A stretch of DNA of 64,000 nt from Corylus avellana (lineage: Eukaryota > Streptophyta > Magnoliopsida > Fagales > Betulaceae). Shown piece by piece: positions 45,201 to 58,499 of this stretch. Every line of letters starts with the position of its first letter. The first letter of the stretch is position 1. Location of the stretch: NCBI RefSeq assembly GCF_901000735.1, contig NC_081544.1, positions 21,753,900 through 21,817,899 on the forward strand, written 5' to 3'. The notes beneath the pieces were generated by a model. It made no database searches and was not told where the DNA came from. It saw nothing but the letters and a program-made list of their open reading frames with translations. The position numbers and the translations under genes are program-made.

Positions 45201-48200
45201 TATTGTTCTTGAAAGCAAGAAATCTGATTTCATTCAATTGATTATTGATATTTATAGTGCTGGTTATGGTATTGTAAGTTGTATGATAATATTTTTTGTG
45301 CAGGGGTAGGATTGTAGGGGCCGTGCAGGACTTACTAGTATGTGAGGTGCATGGAAAACAACTTCTATTTGTGCTTCATTCTGATGGGATCTTACGAGTA
45401 TGGGATTGTACAAATTATGGCAGGATCTTTAGTCATACAATGAGCAGTCCAGAATTGGCAGGCAATTTCTGTTACTTTTTTTTCTCTTTCCAAAATTTCA
45501 ATTTGTTCTGTAATTCTAGATTTATTTCTGTACTGCCCATCATCAAGTAATACTTCTGAATAACTTTTCAGCCGAAAAATCTTATTATATCTTATTTGTA
45601 AACACCCAAAATATTACACTATTCTTGGATCATGGATCGGTTTTTTTTCTTTATTTTCTGATTAGAAAGACTAGCATTTCTTTGCTTCTAAATGGATCAA
45701 AAGTGCATCTCCAGAGAACCATATCATGTCAAAATTGTGGGATTTGGGCCTTAGTCTACTCTTCTTATGTCTGCTGTACCATGAAAATATTGAAGAAAGG
45801 TGTCTAGAAATGAACTAGATGCACGGCAAATCTGATTTTCTGTTTGCATAAAGTTCTCACAATTCTAGTTGGTGAGTGGACAAAAAATAGTAAATGATAA
45901 AAAAGTGAAGTAACAATTTGAAAGGTCATTGCTTTCAATCAGATACTCAGGGACTGAAAGTTATGTAGATGGATGTACTGAAGATTTGCAAGGTAATATT
46001 TAATGTAGAGATTTGGCCTTTTTCCAGAATAAATTATGTTGCTGGATCTAGCAATAGTGGGCATGAAACATGGACAATGCTGATGAACTGCCATCAAAAT
46101 TGTTTCAAAAAAATTGTGATTGATTGATTTTTTTTTTTCCAAGAAAAGAATAAAAGAATGTTCATGATAGGTATAATTATTAATCATGCCATGTATGCCG
46201 ATATAAATAATAACGGTTATTTTGTTTACTACTTTTGTAAGCATTTAGAATGTCATCTTGTGGTGTCATAATTTATGAAAACTATTTGTACATGTTTCTT
46301 CCTTGAGCTTTGATCAGTGTTTTTGTTTCAATATCAAGGAGTATATTTTGTTGCTTAAATTATTGAAATGTCCTTATCTATTTCTACAATGTTTTCTTCT
46401 ATCATGTACTTTCAGGAGCTACTGTTAAAAGGTTGTGGGTGGCCCAAGCTGATAATGATTCAAGTGTAATTCCATTGGCAATCTTGTACAGTCAAACTTT
46501 GGTATGAATTTTCTAAATGACGCCAAGTGTAAATTGTTTTTGAAGCCAAAAATTCCCTGTTGTTGAAATTCATTAGTCTAAAAAACTTAAGCTATTGGAA
46601 AGGGGCCGTTACATATAAAGTGCGCCATACATTACATGTTGACCCCCTCCCAAAAAGAAAAAGAAAAGAAACAAGTGCAACACCACCCTATAACTAGAAC
46701 ACCCCGGTCCCATATTGGGAAGATGATGAATAGTTCACATAGAGTGGGTGGTTTATAAAGATAGTTACGAATGCCAAGTCCTACATTGCTTAGTTACTAG
46801 GTGAAATTGGGCTTTATAAGGAATTTTAGGGAAGCTCCAAATTGACTAGTTTTTTTAGAGATAATGCAGATGTGGCTAGTGCTTTTTAGTGGGTCATTAC
46901 AAATGGCATCAAAGCTACTTAGTAACGCTAGGCCATGTGGTACTAGAGTATTGCATGACGTGGCCCTGACGAGGACGTCAGGAGTTTAAGAGGAGTTTGT
47001 AACAATTTTTTTGATAAGTAAATATGATATAAAAGAGCGCAGAGGGGCGCAACCCACATACACGGGAAGTATAAAAGAGAGCACCTAAGAGGGAGAAAAA
47101 TGAAAAAGGAAATCAGAGAAGCTAATCCCTATAGGAGCTAGCCAAGTGGCCGTCCAAGAATACAAAGTAAAGAAGAAAAAATGAGCCAATTCCTCTATAG
47201 TCCTAGTGGAGTCCTCAAAGCATCTAGCATTCCTTTCATTCCAAATACACCACATAAGACACAAAGGAATCATCTTCCACACTACCGCGCTTCGAGAACG
47301 TTCTCCCGACCACCAGCAATCGAACAAGCCCCTCACCTTGCAAGGCATGACCCAAAGCAGCCCAAACCGATCAAAAATAGTATGCCAAAGAACACTTGCG
47401 ATCTTGCAATGGAGAAGAAGATGATCGACCGACTCTCCATTCTTCTTGCACATACAACACCATTCCACTACCACTAGGTTCCTCTTCCGCAGGGTGTTGT
47501 GAGTCAAAATATTGCCTAAGGCCGCGGTCCACCCGAAGAAAGCCACTCGCAAAGGCACCTTAGTACGCCAAATGCTCTTCCAAGGAAACACCTCATGGTC
47601 ACATTTGGACAAGGCCTTGAAGAGAGACTTAACCTCGAAATTGCCTTTCTTAGACGAAGACCATCGAATACAATCCATAGAGCCTGTGGATATCTTGTAC
47701 GAGTACAACCGGTCAAAGAAAGAAGAAATCAAATCCATCTCCCAATCCTGTACTGACCGCACAAAAATGACATTCCATTTGACAACCCCATTCCTCCAAA
47801 TAAAGTTATCCTTCACCCCAGTTTCTTTGTGTCTGGCTATGCTGAACAAAGACGGGAAAGCATGCTTCAAAGAGGAGTCCCCACACCAAATATCCTGCCA
47901 AAAACGAACTTTTGAACCCACCCCCACCTCATAACGAATACCTTTGGCAAAAAAATTCCAACCTTGATGAATGTGCTTCCATAAGCCCACACCATGGGAA
48001 CCCGAAACCTCCTTAGTGCACCAACCACCCTCCAGAGGAGTTTGTAACATCCCGGTCCTATATTGGAAAGATGAAGAATAACCCACATAGAGTGAGTGGT
48101 TTATAAAGCTAGGCATGAATGATAAGTCCCACGTTGCGTAGTTACTAGGTGAAACTGAGTTTTATAAGGAATTCTAAGGAAACTCCTAATTGACTAGTCC

Positions 48201-48595
48201 TTTTGGGGTAATAGCGCAAATGTGACTAGTGCTTTTTCTGGGTCGTTGCAATAACCATGAACCAAATAAAATTCTTATACGTGCATAATCGAAGAAAGTA
48301 CCAAATGTGGTTTCCATGATTGAAACCGAAGACCTGTTAGTCAAACCTCACTAATTAATATTGTGGTTAAAACTATGAATTCTAAAGTTAGAAATTGGGC
48401 CAACAATGTGTATCAAGTATATGGAGTAACTGTTAGAAGGGAAATCTTAAATACTTATGCTATTAGGAAGTGGGCAATAATGTATATTAAGATTATCACA
48501 CAATACCAACCCTTTGCATACAAGCCCAAACTGCATATGGATCATGATTCAATACAAACACTAAACAAAAATAAATACAAAGTAAAGTTTAGAAC

Positions 48596-48630
<35 letters not shown>

Positions 48631-51600
48631 ATATATATATATATATCTATCTCTCTCTTGTTGGCGCGTGTAGGTGGGTGCTGATGTCTTTTTCCTTTAG
48701 TGTTTTTTCTTTGTTGTTGGCATGGTGGTAGTCCATGGTTTTTGGTCATTTGAGATTGGTTTCTTGAGTTGGTTTTATGTGGAGGCCAAAGCCTTTTGAG
48801 CTTTTGGTAGCTGAAGGGGTGTTAGCTTTACATTTGGTTGAAAGGAGCCGAGGGGTATCCCGAGCAGTGTATTTGGGTAAGGTGAATGTTGCATGGTTGT
48901 TCAACATGGTGGAGGTGTTGGTCTAAGGAGAAGAGTCAATTGAGTTTATTAAATTGTTGAGGGTAGAGAGCAAGGCTTTCATAGCGCAAAGATGCTCTAA
49001 TAGGTCTGGCCAATATTTGGCAGTGGTAGAGTTTGGGGGTGGTGGACAGAGAGGCTTTGTTGTAATCTCGGAGGTGCATGAAGGAAGGGGTTGGAGGAGT
49101 TGTGTTGCTAAGCTGACAATGGTTGAGGCTTTTTTCGCTTTTGGCAACGGGAGCGAAGTTCTGTATCCACACTTACCCGTTGGTGCTTTGCAGTTGTTTG
49201 ACATGGGTGGCTGCTTGATGTTAATTTAAAAGGCACTGGTGAAGGTGTTGACATAAGGACTTATGCGGAGATGTTAGTTAGGGCGGGCTATGCGGAGATG
49301 TTAGGTAGGGTGGGGTAGACACAAGTGTGCCCATAAGTGTTGGTGGTGATGGTGGAGCGGGCAAATGGCAGAGAATGTTGTAAAGATGTAGTTTGTGGCA
49401 GTCCTGGTTACTCAAAGGGCACAATACATCGGGTACCTTGTCCTACATGGAAGGCCAGGTAGGGACCATTGCATCCATACCTTTGGTCCAGAAGGACAAT
49501 GTTTGAGGAGGGCTTGCAGAAGCAACTGTTTTCTGCTTTTGTGTTGTAGTAGGAGGCGTGGTAGTTTGAGAGGGTGCTGCGGCGGGTATCAGTGGGGCCC
49601 TACAAAGTTTGAGGAGATAGCTGGAGGAAATGAAAGGGAAAGTGGACTAGGTTCTTGCGAAAGTGGATGAGGGCCTCAAATATATTGGGCCAGAGTAGCT
49701 AAGTATTTTGGAACATGCCAAATTTGTGACAGTGAAGCCCATTCACTCAGTGAGTGCCTCCCGCTTTAAAATAACCTACTGTTGTCCAAAGCCCAACTCC
49801 GCAAAACAAGGCCCATCATGCGGTTAAAAGAAACAAAGGCCAATATCCCCATCAAATGAAATGCTCGATTCAACTTAAGCCTTATCTTAAGTGGGTGATT
49901 AAAATGCGGGCTTGGGAGGCCTCTTCTTTTGGTAAAGGTCCGGGTACAAGATCAGGTAAAGAGGGCACGAATGCGGGTTAAGCAGACGCTAGCTCCGCTT
50001 AACTCAATGGTTCTCCAATGGATTCATTGGCAACCTTGATGTCATGGATCATGGTGCATAAGATGCTCAAGTTCTTTTGGGGAGCGCATATGCTGAATTT
50101 ATGCTCATTGGAGGCCATTCGTCCATGGTGGAGCATCTAGATGTTCAATCGCAGCACCTGTTTATCCCCTTTCCTTCAGATTTTGATGGTGGTGGGGCTA
50201 CAATGGTCTTCCTCAACCCTGTGCTCTCTGTTTTGGATGTTGGCAGCAGCGTTTGTGGGTCTAGAGGATTGCCTTGTTTGGTTCAGTGAGTTGGTTCTTG
50301 CAAAGGTAATGTGGTTCATACTTTTTGCTTGAGAAATGATGATTAGGGCCAAGTTAGTTCTTGTAGTGTCAAAGAAGATCCTTGCCTCTAGCATGGGCTG
50401 TTTAGTTGTTGCCATAGTTCCTCACCATTCAGAGTGGGCTATTGTTGTAAAAGGGTGGAAGCGGGTTCCTTCACCATACTTTTTTCTTTCTTCCTTACCA
50501 ACCTTTTCTGAGGAGTTGCGGGGGCAGTGTTAGTGTTGATAAGGGGAAATGTATTGTTTCCTCAGAGATGGGTGGGGTGTGATGTGGGTGGTGCAGATTA
50601 GCACAATCCTCTTGTTAATGTAATCCTGTCTTGCATGAATATGGAAGTGTTCTTTGGGGAGGAGCCCATTCCTTTGAATTCCTGCCCCCTGTTTGCAAAT
50701 GAGAAATATGTAGGGGCAAAGTCTTCGCTTGGGTATTGCAGAAAGTGAAGGAAATCTGTCATCATGTGGGGCTATCGCATGAGGGCTTTGAAGAGGTGCT
50801 TATGGCCTTGCTTACGACCATTGAAGTGAACCATTCCCAGAAGGAGTCGGCCTCTAGCTCCAAACTGAATGGTTAACAAAGAGAATAGAGAATTAAAAAG
50901 ATTATCTTGTTCCGTCAACTATGTCTCGAAAGGCAAAGTTAAGGCGAGGACTATGTTTGGTTCTTTATGAAGGCTAAGAAGTTGTTATCATGGACTGTGA
51001 AAGGGTTGGATGAGGAAGACAAACGCGTTAGTAAGAAACTTGCTCGAACTGCAGAAGGAAGATGTTATTTGTTTGCAGGAATCTGAATTTGAGCTCAATT
51101 CCAGCAGTGTTGTGTTTACTTTGTGGGAATGGCAACATGTGGATTGATGTTATTCAACTTCTAGAAGGGCTTCCGATGGAATCTTTCTTATGCGGGATAG
51201 GAGGTTGGTGGAGAAAATTGAAGTGTGTGGGGGAATTTATTATTGCATGCTCTTTTAGAAATGTCGAAGATGGATTTTCTTGGGTTTTTACGAGTGTCTA
51301 TGGGCCTAATCCCGATTGTGATAGAAGGTACTGATGGGAGGAATTGTGTGGCTTGCTTAGTTGATTGAACTTGCCGTGGTGCATTGAAGAAGACTTCAAT
51401 GTCACTCGTTTTCCTAGTGAAAGATTGGGTGAAGCCCCCTTTTGTCCTTCAATATTGGAGTTCTCGGGTTTTATTTTTTATCAGGTACTCATGGATATTC
51501 CTCTTGTAGGAGGGACTTTTACGTGGTCAAACAACTGGGATCCCCCTCTTGGTTTAGAATTGATAGATTTATTGTCTCTTCGAATTGGGAAACCCAATCT

Positions 51601-52656
51601 CCTCATTTTTCTCAGAAGATGTTGCTTAGACTTTGCTTGGATCATTTTCCCATTCTTCTTGACTATGGAGGCATTCAAAGTGGTTGAAGATATTTTAAGT
51701 TCGAAAATATGTGGTTGAAGCCCGAAAGATTTGTGGACAGGGTGAAACAGAAGTGGACTACTTATCATTTTCAAGGCTCCTCGAGCTTCATTTTGGCTCA
51801 CAAACTTAAGGCCTGGAAAGCTAGCTAAGAGTTTGGAATGAGCAAGTGTCTAGTAATGTGGAGAAATAGAAAAAGCTTCTCTTGTATGAATTACGAGTTC
51901 TTGATGGCTTGGGGGAAGACAGAGCTTTATTCGATAAAGAGAAGTTGAGGAAGGACAAAGTTATTTGTGATTTGAAGAGGGCTACTATTTTGGAGGAGAT
52001 GACTTGGAGGTAGAAGTCGAGGGCACAAATACACGAAGTTTTTCCATTGAGTGGCTAACTTGAATAGGATAAACAACTTCATTGAACCGTTGTAGGTAAA
52101 TGGCTCGATTACTTTTCATCGTATTGAGATCAGAGAACACATTATGCAATTTCTTGGAAGGTTGTTTATTGAACAGTCTAGTTCGTAGCCCAAGCTGGAT
52201 GGCCTTTCATTTGATTCCATTGATGAGAAGGAGGTCACTTGGTTAGAGAGACTATTTGAAGAGGGTGAGGTCCTTGAGGTGGCGAAAGGTATTACTAGTG
52301 ATAACTGATGGTTTTATTATTGTGTTCTTCCAAGCTTGTTGGGAGATGTTTAAAGAAGATAATATGAGTATATTCCATGATTTTCATGCCAAAAGCAAGT
52401 TTGAAAAAAGCCTTAATGCCACATCCACTGCTCTTATTTCAAATAAATTTAGGGTTGTCGATGTTAAGGATTTTCAACCTATTAGTCTTGTGAGTGGTGT
52501 TTACAAGATCATTGCCAAGTTCTAATCAACAGGTTGGGAGGCAAATTCTAGAGTCGATTCTTATAGCTAATGAATGCTTGGATAGTAGGATCAGATCTGA
52601 CGAGTTAGGTGTGGTTTGCAAATTTGATATTGAGAAGGCTTACGATCATGTCAATT

Positions 52657-52709
<53 letters not shown>

Positions 52710-55700
52710 TTTAGTAATAGAATCTTTTGATATACAACATTACTTATAAAAAAAAAAATAGAATCTCATTGAAATGCACAGAGGAGTGCAACCATGGTAC
52801 AAAGAAGTATATACGGGAGAATCCCATATTGAGGAGAAAAAGAACAACAATCCAAAAAATTAGAAAAAACTGGAAAAAAGAAGAAGAAGAAAGATGCAAA
52901 CTATTATGTGTTGCTATCCTTGTATAAATGGGATTGAATTAGTCTGGCTAAGTTAGAATTGGTTCCCGTGCGTAATGTCAATAATGTTGATGGACAGGCC
53001 GGTATGTTGGGCTGCAGGGTTTCTTCTTTGCCTTTGAAGTATCTTGGTCTTCTGTTGGGAGCTTCTTTTCAGGCAAAATTTATTTGGGATGGTGTCATTG
53101 AGAAGATAGAATGCCATTTGGCTGGGTGGAAGATGATGTATTGTCTAAGGGTGGAAGGATTAGTTTGATCAAGAGCACCCTATCCAATTTGCCTACGTAT
53201 TTCGTGTCTTTCTTTCCTTTGTCTGCTTGTGTTCCAATTGTATAGAGAAGTTATAACTAAATTCTTGTGGGGTGGGCTTGGTGACGAGTTCAAATTTCAT
53301 CTGGTCAGCTTGTCTAATGTTTGTTTTCCGATCTCTAAGGGAGTGTTGGGGGTTCAAAACTTGCTTTTGTTCAATTGTGTTCTTTTGGGGAAGTGTCTAT
53401 GGCAGTATTTGCATGTGAGAGTGGCCTTGTGGAGAGCTGTAGTGGATGCTAAATATGATAGCTCCTGAGGTGGGTTATGTTCAAATGAGGTTCATGCGTC
53501 ATATGGCGTAGGGTTATGGAAAATATCAGGAGAGGCTGGGAGGAATTTTCTGGTCATACCATATTTCTGTTTTTGAAGAGAAATAAATGATAGAAGTTTT
53601 GAAGACCACGAGAAGATGGTGGAGAAACATATTTGCTAGTGGATTCTTCTAAGATATGTAGTGCTCTTGTCTTTGTAAGAGTGGCACATTCTGAGGAAAA
53701 TTCATCTGGTGGATTATTGGGTTAGATCTTTTAATATTTAGATTTTATTTTTACTGCACTTGATGATGCGCAACAACCCCAATCATGTTAGTCACTATGT
53801 TCAAGGTTCAGCTGATAACCTATATTCTTGAATTTTAAACTCTGGAAAAGTAAGGAGAAAGTATGCTATTGTGTTTTACCAAATGCACAAGTTTGTTGGA
53901 GTAATCACTCTATGTAACACTTAGACTGTACACTGGTTGGTATATGCTGTTTTCTTTATGTATGTTCGGTGGTATAACCCTGTGCTGATATATATATATA
54001 TAATATAACCCTGTGCTGATATTATGCCTATCAACCCTTATTGCTTTAATACTGATGGATTTCCTGCCCGAACTATTTAGGAAGCTAGCATGGAGATGAT
54101 CTATGTATATGGCTTGCATTGTAGTTTTAGTGACAGGACTGTTTTGACGCTGGAGCCTTCTGTTCAAAATCTGCCTTTGGAGGAGGTAGACAATTGGCTT
54201 GTCCATCCATTGCTTTTCTCTCTCTCTATCTAGCATTAAGAGTTACTCATTGCACCTAATTTGCTACTATTCTGATTTTGACAAGGGGAGATGCATTGAT
54301 GTGAAACTTACCTCAGACAAGATATGGATACTGAAAGATAATGGATTGGTGTTTCACAACTTGTTGCATCCAACTGTTACTGTGTAAGTGTATTTGTGCT
54401 TGTTTGTTTTTTGTTGACCATGCTTCTTACTAATGCTAAATTATACCTTGGACTTGCTCATCCTTCATGCTATCTTGCTGCTTTAGGCTTTGTATGTCCC
54501 ATCCAAAATTGAGACAAATGCATGTATGTATGCAACTTTTTGGCATGAATTGATTAATATTGAGTGATGAAGTTTTAAATATTTTCCTCAAAGTATAGCT
54601 AGGTTTCTTTTCACTATATCTTTTTTTTCCTATTCGTTGGTAATATTTCAGTCTCACATGCATGTGTTTGATTTTATGCAATGAAGAAATAAGCATATTC
54701 TTTGTTCCCAAAACTGTTGCAAAGTGCTGACTTGAACCATAGTTTCTTGAGGTTCCATAGGTGGCAATCTGTATGGTTTACATGCATACGTACAATATGT
54801 AGATTTTTCATTGTTTGCTTATCTAATGTTGTAGTTGCTTGTTCTTTGTACCTTACCTGTTCAAGCTTAATTTATTCTGAAACTTTATTGTTAGGGAAGA
54901 ACCACAATGTTATGCATTGCAGGAAGAATTTGTTGCTGATCAGCTATTTCAAAGTTCTGAACATTCTTCAGATAATCTACTTTGGATAACACATTCGTTA
55001 TTTTCATCTGGAAAGGTACTGCGACTTTCATTTTGCGGGCTTTTGTTTGTGTGGCTTTCAGGTTACCTATAGAGAAGTCAAGGTTTTAAGGAGTTTGAAC
55101 ACCTTGTCACAGTTTTTTTTGATAAACACGTGCACACAGACTATCATGCATGAAGGCACAAACACATAAGATTGCTGGTTCTTTTCCTGCAAAATTCCAA
55201 CTTCATGAAAATTTCTGCACTTATGGTTCCTTTTTTTTTTTTTTTTTCGTGAATGGATTTATGATTTATTTTCGTAAGTTGAAATTTCAATGTTGTCATG
55301 TAGCATGTTTGATGAAGTTTCTCAAATGCCATTTGAAGTTTTATAAATACTTAACATTTTCTTTCACTCTTATTCACTTTCAGTTTCAATTAAATTTTCA
55401 ACTGGACAGAAAAAAAAAAAAATTTATTATCTAATCTAGAACCAAGTTATTAAAATTCAAGTAGCCATGACTTTGTCCCCTTAACTCCTCAACACCCCCC
55501 CTTCCCCACCCCCCCCAACACATACACAGAAAACCACAACCTCAAAAATTAAAATAAAAACATGCTCTCCCTGTATGGCCATATTCTACATATAAAACAG
55601 TCGCTATTGCCTTGGAGGAAGTTCTCACATGTGAAGCATGCTGCTTACAGTGCTTTCCTGTGTGTAAACTTTTGCAGGATCATACCGTGCCCTTTGTGTC

Positions 55701-58467
55701 TTCGATTTTCTTACGCAGGCTGCTTTGTCCTGGGGTTCATCATAATATTTCTTTGCGAGCAACTCTGCTGGACTACAATAGACACTGGACTGATTCTGAA
55801 TTCCATTCCTTAACTGCTGACGGACTGAAAAAGGAAATCCTTTCGCTGATTGAAACTGAGGTACTCTTTGCTTTAATTCTTTTGGTTTCTAATTATTCTC
55901 TCTACTTTTTCTTTTTGATTTGGAAGTAATTTCTTGGAGTTATTTCTTCTTCTTCTCTCTCTCTCTCTCTCGCGGGCGTGTGTAGGTGCATCCTGACGTC
56001 CCTTAGCTGTCTATTGGCATCTGCGGCAACAGCGTTAGACTAATTTTTCTTTTTGGTTTTCTGTTGAACTACAATAGACACTGGACTGATTCTGAATGCC
56101 AGTTCTTAACTGCTGACGCATTGAAAAAGGAAATCCTTTCACTGATTGAAACTGAGGTTCTCTTTGGTTTAATTCTTTTGGTTTCTAATTATTCTCTCTA
56201 CTTTTCTTTTTGATTTGGAAGTAATTTCTTGGAGTTATTTCCTCTTCTCTCTCTCTCTCGCGCGCGCGCGCGTGTAGGCGCGTCCTGACACCCCTTAGCT
56301 ATATGTTGACTTCTCTGGGAACGACATTACACTAGTTTTTCTTTATGGTTAACTGCGATGGGTTTCTTTAGTTGGTTCTTTATGAGAGCTAAGTCTTTCG
56401 AGTTCGCAATGGAAGAGGGGGTTTCAATATTACGAGTTATTGAAACGAGTAGGGGCCTTGTGCGTTCTGTATCATCCCTGGGTAGAGTGATTGTGAACTG
56501 GTTGTTGGCTACCATGGAAGAGTTGCTTCTAGTAGAGGCCTTCAAAGATTTTTTGAAATCCTCTAAGGTGGGTTCTAAAGCCTTTATCGCCAAGCGGTTT
56601 TTGAACAAGTTAGGAATAAATCTAGGAGTTGCAGAGTATGGAGATGGTGGTCGGAGGGGCATTGTGGTTATATCAAAAGGTAGAGGTGGTTGGGGATGGG
56701 CTGGTTTTGTGCTGAAGCTTTAGAAGGTTCTAGAAGCCTTCTAGATATCCTTTCGTGATAGTTAGGTAGCTCGTCATTCTAAGGTACCCCGTGGTGGGTT
56801 CTTTTTGTCTCGGTCGAAGTTGCGTTCTACCACATCTTCGGCGCTAGCAAGGGAGGCTATATGCTGATGGAGTTGTTGGTCTTGGCTAGTGTACGACTGC
56901 TTCCACATTTCTCAAAGAGGGCATCGCCAGGCTCGATGTCTCCGTGTTAGTGTCGCTAGCTCAAAAGGCCAACGACCATTGAGTGCCTGGAGTCCTGACA
57001 AATCCTAGGTTTTCTTGTGACTCTCATCGATAGGATCAGATGTGGTGGATTCCTTCAAGAAAAGGGAAGTTTGAGGTTTGCTCTTTTTATAGGAAGCTTG
57101 CTCTTAAAGAGCCCAACCATTTCCCTTGGAAAAGTATTTGGCGCACCAAGGTTCTTTCGAGAGTGGCGTTTTTTGCTTGGTCGGCCGCCCTTAGGAAATC
57201 TCTTACCTTGGATAATGTTCGGAAGAGAGGTATTGTTGTGATTAACCAATGTTGCATGTGTGAATCGGAAGGGGAGTTTGTGGATCATCTCTTTCTTCAT
57301 TGTGGGGTTGCGCGCACTTTGTGGGATGTTATCTTTTCTCGGTTCAACATGTGTTGGGTTATGCCTAGAAGCGTCAAGGAGATGTTTGCGAGTTAGTGGT
57401 CGGGTGGTAAATCCCGTAGTGCAGTGGTGTGGAAGATGGTTCCCCTTTGTCTTTTATGGTGCTTATGGAAGGAAATGAATGTTAGATGCTTCGAGGATTT
57501 GTCGAGGAACCTTGAGGACCTTGCTCATTTCTTTTTGTATACTCTCTTCACTTGGACTGATGGCTGGTGCACCCTTAGTGATCAATTTTCCTGATTTTCT
57601 TTTTATGTTCTCTTCTTCTTTTTTCCCTTCTTAGTCGCTCTCTTGTATACTTCCTGTGTACTTGGGTTGCGCCCCTCTGTGCTCTTTTAATGCATTATTA
57701 CTTATCAAATTTTTTTTTTTTATCAAAGCAGCACATGATTGGGAAGTGGCTTAGATTGAGACGGGCCGGTGAAGACAAGTTCTGCTAGCCCATTTCCAAG
57801 AGAGGGTTGTTCGATGTTAAATTATTCTATCATGTTCTATCTTCTCATGATAGCACTTCTTTCCCTTGGGAGCATTTGGTGGAATAAGGTTCCCTTTAGA
57901 GTGATGTTCTTTGCTTGATTGACCACATTAGGGAAGATCCTCACTACGGATAACCTAAGGAAGCGGCATATCATAGTGGTAGATTGGTGTTTTATGTGTA
58001 AGAAGAGTGGAGAAGCCATTGATCACCTTTTATTCCATTATGATGTAGCTAATGCCTTATGGTATGTATACGCTCTTGTGTACTTTTTTGATATATACAA
58101 TTTACTTATCAAAAAAAAGTGTACGAAGAGTGGAGAAGTCATTGATCACCTTTTATTCCATTATGATGTAGCTAATGCCTTATGGGTTTCTATTTTCAGC
58201 TTTTTTGGGTTAGATTGGGTTATGCCTAGACGAGTGATAGTTCTCTTTGTTTGTTGGAGATGTCAGTTTGGAAGTCTTCATAGTTTAGTATTGTGGAAGA
58301 TGGTTCTATCCTGCACAGTGTGGTGTATCTTGAGAGATAGAAATGACCGTAGCTTTGAAGACCGGAAGAGAATGGTGGTGGAATTAATGGTTTTTTTCTT
58401 TAATATCTTGTACCACTGGGTGGCTGCCTAAAATTATTTTCATATTTCTGACTTTCAGGATTATCTT

Positions 58468-58499
<32 letters not shown>

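Larger units (their letters stand above)
48600..53700 (+). pseudogene. Decayed, nearly full-length L1 LINE (NUP160 intron 6)
   Basis: It begins with a (CT)n stretch and GTGTAGGTGGGTGCTGATGTC, a 5' signature shared with the LINEs at 55970 and 56250. ORF1-like sequence follows (48780 to about 50800), then endonuclease pieces (51062-51718; [28 protein letters not shown]), an RT N-terminal part (52256-52650) that breaks at a (TA)n run, and the RT C-terminal part (52960-53470; [17 protein letters not shown]). A terminal piece ([10 protein letters not shown]) is near 53600. Many stops and frameshifts make it inactive. The zf-RVT region is largely deleted. Confidence 0.8.

Noticed and set aside
48601..48650. 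CRISPR-like or regulatory array of CT/TA repeats
   Set aside because: These are simple microsatellites at a LINE 5' end; there are no spacers.
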